Below, one piece after another: positions 61,541 through 64,000 of a DNA stretch of 64,000 nucleotides; the first letter of the stretch is position 1; each line of letters opens with the position of its first letter. Origin of the DNA: an uncultured Clostridia bacterium (lineage in GTDB: Bacteria > Bacillota > Clostridia > Peptostreptococcales > Anaerovoracaceae); NCBI GenBank assembly GCA_934281605.1, contig CAKQXD010000012.1:4851-68850 (forward strand). Direction: 5' to 3'. The notes under the pieces are model-generated. The model was given only the letters and a program-made list of their open reading frames with translations. It searched no databases and was not told where the DNA came from. A program made the translations under genes and the position numbers.

Positions 61541-61569
61541 ACTTTACCGTAACTCCTATAGTTTGTCAA
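61541..61569 (-). promoter_or_regulatory. Sigma-A promoter of the PFOR gene
   Basis: TTGACA (61564-61569), 17-base spacer, TAAAGT (61541-61546) on the minus strand, giving a leader of about 110 bases. The rest of the 308-bp region between PFOR and the next gene is AT-rich, with no further gene visible. Confidence 0.82.
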
Positions 61570-61731
61570 CCGTGTACTGAAAATTATACAAAATACAAGA
61601 AAAAACTTTATATTCGTTGAAATTTCAAGCTTTCTTGATTTTTCGACGCCTGCAAAGTGCTTGTGAAGAGCCTGTTTTATTGATATAATAACAATATTAA
61701 ACTATGCACACCGAAACAGGAGCAAAAAACG

Positions 61732-63645
61732 TTGAAAAATCACAAGCAATGGAAGCATCAAAAAGAATTTGATACAAAAACTCTGTTTGAAGATCTTCGA
61801 AAGCGCGACGAGAATTCCGATGAAAATTCGGAAAGTTCTGGCGAAAAAAGTGTCTTTTCCAGCAAGGAAAAATCAGAACGCACAGCTGCGCACTCCTCTT
61901 CAGATACGATTCCCAAAAATACTAGGATTCATGTTTCTCCAGAAGACGAAAACCAGGAGGAAAACGGAGGTACTCCGGCAAAAAAAACCAGAGTATATGA
62001 ACCTCGTCCTCTGACACCAGACGACGAGATTTATGAAGATATTTTAGAGCAATTTGCCAGCGCTCCAACTAAACCGAAATACTGGTTCGAAGAGTTTGGC
62101 GATTACTGGTCCTGCAGCTGCGGCCATATTAATAAAGGAACCAGCTGTAAAAACTGCGGACTGGAGAGAGAACTGCTACGTTCTCTCTTTATCCTTCATA
62201 AACCAGCGGATACTCCCGGTAAACTGAACAAAAAGCTTCGAAAAGCCAAAGAACAGGTCGATCGAGAGGAAACACTGGAAGCCGAGCGCAGGCGAAGACG
62301 TGAAAAACTGGATGCATTGCAGGGAGATCACCCGCATGTAGTTCCTATTGAGGAAGATCCTGCAGCTACAGTCGAACAGGAAGTTTCTCCTATGACTGTC
62401 AAATTGTATGATCCAGGGAAAGCGAACTTAGAGTCAACGGAGCTATCGTCCGATTCTCCTGAGGAAACAGCTGCAGAAACGACAGAAATAGCAGAACGCC
62501 AGACTGAGCCTGATAACAGTTCACAGGAAAGTAAGGAAGAAATCTCCACCGCTGCAATCGCTACTGCATCTGCGGAAGTCACTTCACCGAAGGCAGATGA
62601 ACTGCAAAAGGAGGCAAATCAAAACAGTGAGCAGAAATCTTTGCAGGAAACCGGTCAGCCTCCGTCTGAAGCAGAGGGAACCGCACTGGTGCCCGTCGCT
62701 AGCGAAGAGCAAAACCAGAAAAAACGCTTTACATGGAAAAAACCTTCCTTTCGGACAAAAATGATCATTCTGATCGCGATCCTCCTGCTGCTGGCAACCG
62801 GCGGAGGAATTGCAGTTTACAAATATCTTGCAGCTCCGGCGATTCAGTATGAGGAAGCTATCAAGCTACAAGAATCCGGTAAATACGAAAAAGCCATCGA
62901 CAAGTTTGAATCACTAGGAGACTACCGGGACTGCAAAGAGCACATTTGGGAATGTTACATATCCATCGGTGATGAGCAATATAAAAACGGTGAATTTGAG
63001 CAGGCGATCAAAACTTATAATACGGCACTGAAAATGAAAGAGAGCGATCGAATCCAGACGAAAATCCGAAAGTGTCATATTGGTATCGGAGACCGATATT
63101 ATGAAAAAGGTGAGTTTGAAAACGCTATTGCATCTTATCAGACTGCAATGGATATGAAAGATACTGATGCCCTGCAGGAAAAAATCAATAAGGCGAAGTT
63201 TGGATATGTCAAGGCATATCAGTCTAAACGCACGGATCAGGTAGAAACTTATCTGGCTGAACTGATGTCCATCAAATATCCTGGCATTCAGGAGATTTAC
63301 GACACCTACTATGCCTGGCATGTAAAAATCATTGCCAATAATTCAGAAGAGGATTACAGCAATGACATGGAAACCATCAGTCGTCATGATACCGCATATT
63401 TTCATGCGACCTTGAGTGGCGGGGAACCATCCGAACAAATCGAGCTCTACTATGAAATCGTATGGCCGAATGGTGCCAAACAGGTGTATAACCTGGATTC
63501 CAACTGGAAAAGCGGATCCAAAATCACCGCCCGTTTCCAGTATCCGATTCCATTATTCGGTACAGAAGGAAAGCTCACCTTTACCCTGTACGATAAAAGC
63601 ACAAATGAAGCCCTCGGAAGTGATTCAATCGCCTTCCAGAACTAA
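61732..63645 (+). CDS. Membrane protein with zinc-finger-like domain, disordered linker and external TPR-like repeats
   Basis: 637 residues, TTG start with AGGAG nine bases upstream. Parts in order: charged low-complexity head (1-110), a RanBP2-like zinc finger YWSCSCGHINKGTSCKNCG (about 125-143), a basic helix, a long Glu/Ser/Ala-rich linker (about 210-335), a basic patch and one membrane helix (MIILIAILLLLATGGGIAVY, about 344), then TPR-like repeats (YEEAIKLQESGKYEKAIDKF, YKNGEFEQAIKTYNTALKMK, YEKGEFENAIASYQTAMDMK) and a beta-rich end domain. With one helix, zinc finger and TPRs lie on opposite membrane sides. Function unknown; possibly an envelope sensor. Confidence 0.8.
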   Translation: MKNHKQWKHQKEFDTKTLFEDLRKRDENSDENSESSGEKSVFSSKEKSERTAAHSSSDTIPKNTRIHVSPEDENQEENGGTPAKKTRVYEPRPLTPDDEIYEDILEQFASAPTKPKYWFEEFGDYWSCSCGHINKGTSCKNCGLERELLRSLFILHKPADTPGKLNKKLRKAKEQVDREETLEAERRRRREKLDALQGDHPHVVPIEEDPAATVEQEVSPMTVKLYDPGKANLESTELSSDSPEETAAETTEIAERQTEPDNSSQESKEEISTAAIATASAEVTSPKADELQKEANQNSEQKSLQETGQPPSEAEGTALVPVASEEQNQKKRFTWKKPSFRTKMIILIAILLLLATGGGIAVYKYLAAPAIQYEEAIKLQESGKYEKAIDKFESLGDYRDCKEHIWECYISIGDEQYKNGEFEQAIKTYNTALKMKESDRIQTKIRKCHIGIGDRYYEKGEFENAIASYQTAMDMKDTDALQEKINKAKFGYVKAYQSKRTDQVETYLAELMSIKYPGIQEIYDTYYAWHVKIIANNSEEDYSNDMETISRHDTAYFHATLSGGEPSEQIELYYEIVWPNGAKQVYNLDSNWKSGSKITARFQYPIPLFGTEGKLTFTLYDKSTNEALGSDSIAFQN

Positions 63646-63657
63646 AGAAAATAAATA

Positions 63658-63696
63658 AAAAACGCAGAATGGAGCTTTCATTACTGCGTTTTTTAT
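63658..63696 (+). terminator. Intrinsic terminator after the zinc-finger/TPR gene
   Basis: AAAACGCAG and CTGCGTTTT (63659-63667, 63684-63692) form a 9-bp stem with T run. Confidence 0.87.
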
Positions 63697-63788
63697 TAGA
63701 TTTTTTGATGTTATTTCTTATTCACGTTTCCTAGCGGCAACGTTCGCTACGCTCACGCCTTCACTTACGCTCGTATGCTGTCCCTTTT

Positions 63789-63830
63789 GGGAGACCTATC
63801 CCGAAATCTATGATTTCGCGGAAGGTCCCC
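63789..63830. repeat. Long imperfect hairpin in the rRNA-side spacer
   Basis: Four stacked stems: GGG/CCC, GACCT/AGGTC, TCC/GGA and CGAAATC/GATTTCG around a TAT loop, 18 pairs with single-base bulges. It sits in a 190-bp non-coding stretch (63697-63885) that also has TCCC-TTTT-GGGA and CCAGC/GGCTTGG pairs. No gene seen. Could be an ncRNA, a trailer element of the rRNA operon or a small mobile repeat. Confidence 0.6.
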
Positions 63831-63885
63831 TGCGAGAGTTCCCCAGCTTTAGCCGGCTTGGAACTCACCGCTCTACGCTAACGCT

Positions 63886-63919
63886 AAAAAAGAAGTCCGC
63901 TTTCGCGAACTTCTTTTTT
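63886..63919 (-). terminator. Terminator of the rRNA operon
   Basis: AAAAAAGAAGT and ACTTCTTTTTT pair around an inner CGC/GCG stem; on the minus strand the T run follows directly. It is a few bases beyond the 3' end of 5S rRNA. Confidence 0.88.
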
Positions 63920-63924
63920 AACCA

Positions 63925-64000
63925 AAACGGCAGCGTCCTACTTTCCCAGGCAGTCTCCCACCAAGTATCATCAGCGCTAAGGAGCTTAACTTCTGTGTTC
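63925..64000 (-). rRNA. rrf: 5S rRNA, 3' part (cut by the right edge)
   Basis: On the minus strand GAACACAGAAGTTAAGC is the universal loop B/C region of 5S rRNA, and GATGATACTTGGTGGGAGAC followed by GCCTGGGAAAGTAGG is helix IV-V. About 76 of the roughly 115 nt lie in the window. 16S and 23S would lie further right. Confidence 0.95.

Overview
This window looks like the chromosome of an anaerobic, probably spore-forming and probably gut-dwelling member of the Clostridia (Eubacteriales), with about 50% GC. The sequence signs are ferredoxin-linked 2-oxoacid oxidoreductases (a single-chain PFOR and a four-subunit VOR/KOR-type complex), a butyryl-CoA:acetate-type CoA-transferase, a bile salt hydrolase, two beta-alanyl-CoA:ammonia-lyase-like proteins, a collagen-like exosporium-type protein next to a glycosyltransferase, a SpoVD/PBP2-type transpeptidase, Firmicute-style Shine-Dalgarno sites and frequent TTG starts. 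I cannot name the species. Nearly all genes lie on the minus strand. A 5S rRNA, also on the minus strand, is cut by the right edge.

Layout, left to right. 1-2440: the de novo NAD operon (nadA-nadB-nadC, with nadC cut by the left edge), a sigma-A promoter and a perfect 16-bp palindrome. 2474-6370: a nitroreductase, then an operon for a four-subunit 2-oxoacid:ferredoxin oxidoreductase with a P-loop ATPase attached. 6455-8000: the CoA-transferase with its own promoter and terminator. 8160-11387: a plus-strand island with a GT2/TPR glycosyltransferase, a collagen-like protein and a lone serine recombinase. 11395-14223: nitroreductase, RecQ and an MscL with a zinc-ribbon tail. 14315-17844: an orphan PTS EIIC-like permease with a membrane-receptor-like partner, an unrecognised gene and bile salt hydrolase. 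A 30-bp fossil of the 3' end of a bsh gene lies downstream of the unrecognised gene. 18056-18894: a tiny membrane protein with Gly-x3 repeats and three tRNA genes (Asn, Leu, fMet).

18998-30224 is a long housekeeping series: TrmH-like methyltransferase, pheS, pheT, zapA, mutS2, argS, a radical SAM protein and a TPR protein. 30287-42293 is the division and cell wall (dcw) cluster, in the order mraZ, rsmH, ftsL, spoVD/pbp2, murF, mraY, murD, ftsW, murG, divIB, ftsZ; murE, murC, murB and ftsA are absent from it. 42569-44190 holds an AAA_14/DUF4143-type ATPase whose promoter is preceded by three direct repeats spaced exactly 32 bp apart, and AT-rich hairpins. 44190-45934: the two Acl paralogues and sfsA. 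46033-53004: ychF, lgt, a lipoprotein, a zinc-ribbon membrane protein and a methionine branch (metF, a stand-alone MetH reactivation domain, and a MetH lacking that domain). deoC is divergent from metF and shares its -35 element. 53984-57724: GAPDH, an MBL-fold hydrolase, and an SLC6-type sodium symporter followed by a 42-residue small subunit gene. 57881-61569: PFOR with a promoter and operator-like repeats. 61732-64000: a zinc-finger/TM/TPR protein, a strongly structured spacer, the rRNA terminator and 5S rRNA.

Metabolically, PFOR, the VOR-like complex, the CoA-transferase and the Acl pair fit amino-acid and pyruvate fermentation to short-chain acids with ferredoxin as electron carrier. No complete, obviously new defence or mobile system is visible. 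The leads I find most worth checking are the 32-bp-spaced repeats before the ATPase, the bsh remnant around an orphan gene, the exosporium glycoprotein/glycosyltransferase pair with a SigK-like promoter, the receptor/orphan EIIC pair, and a strongly over-represented octamer, CTGCAAAG.
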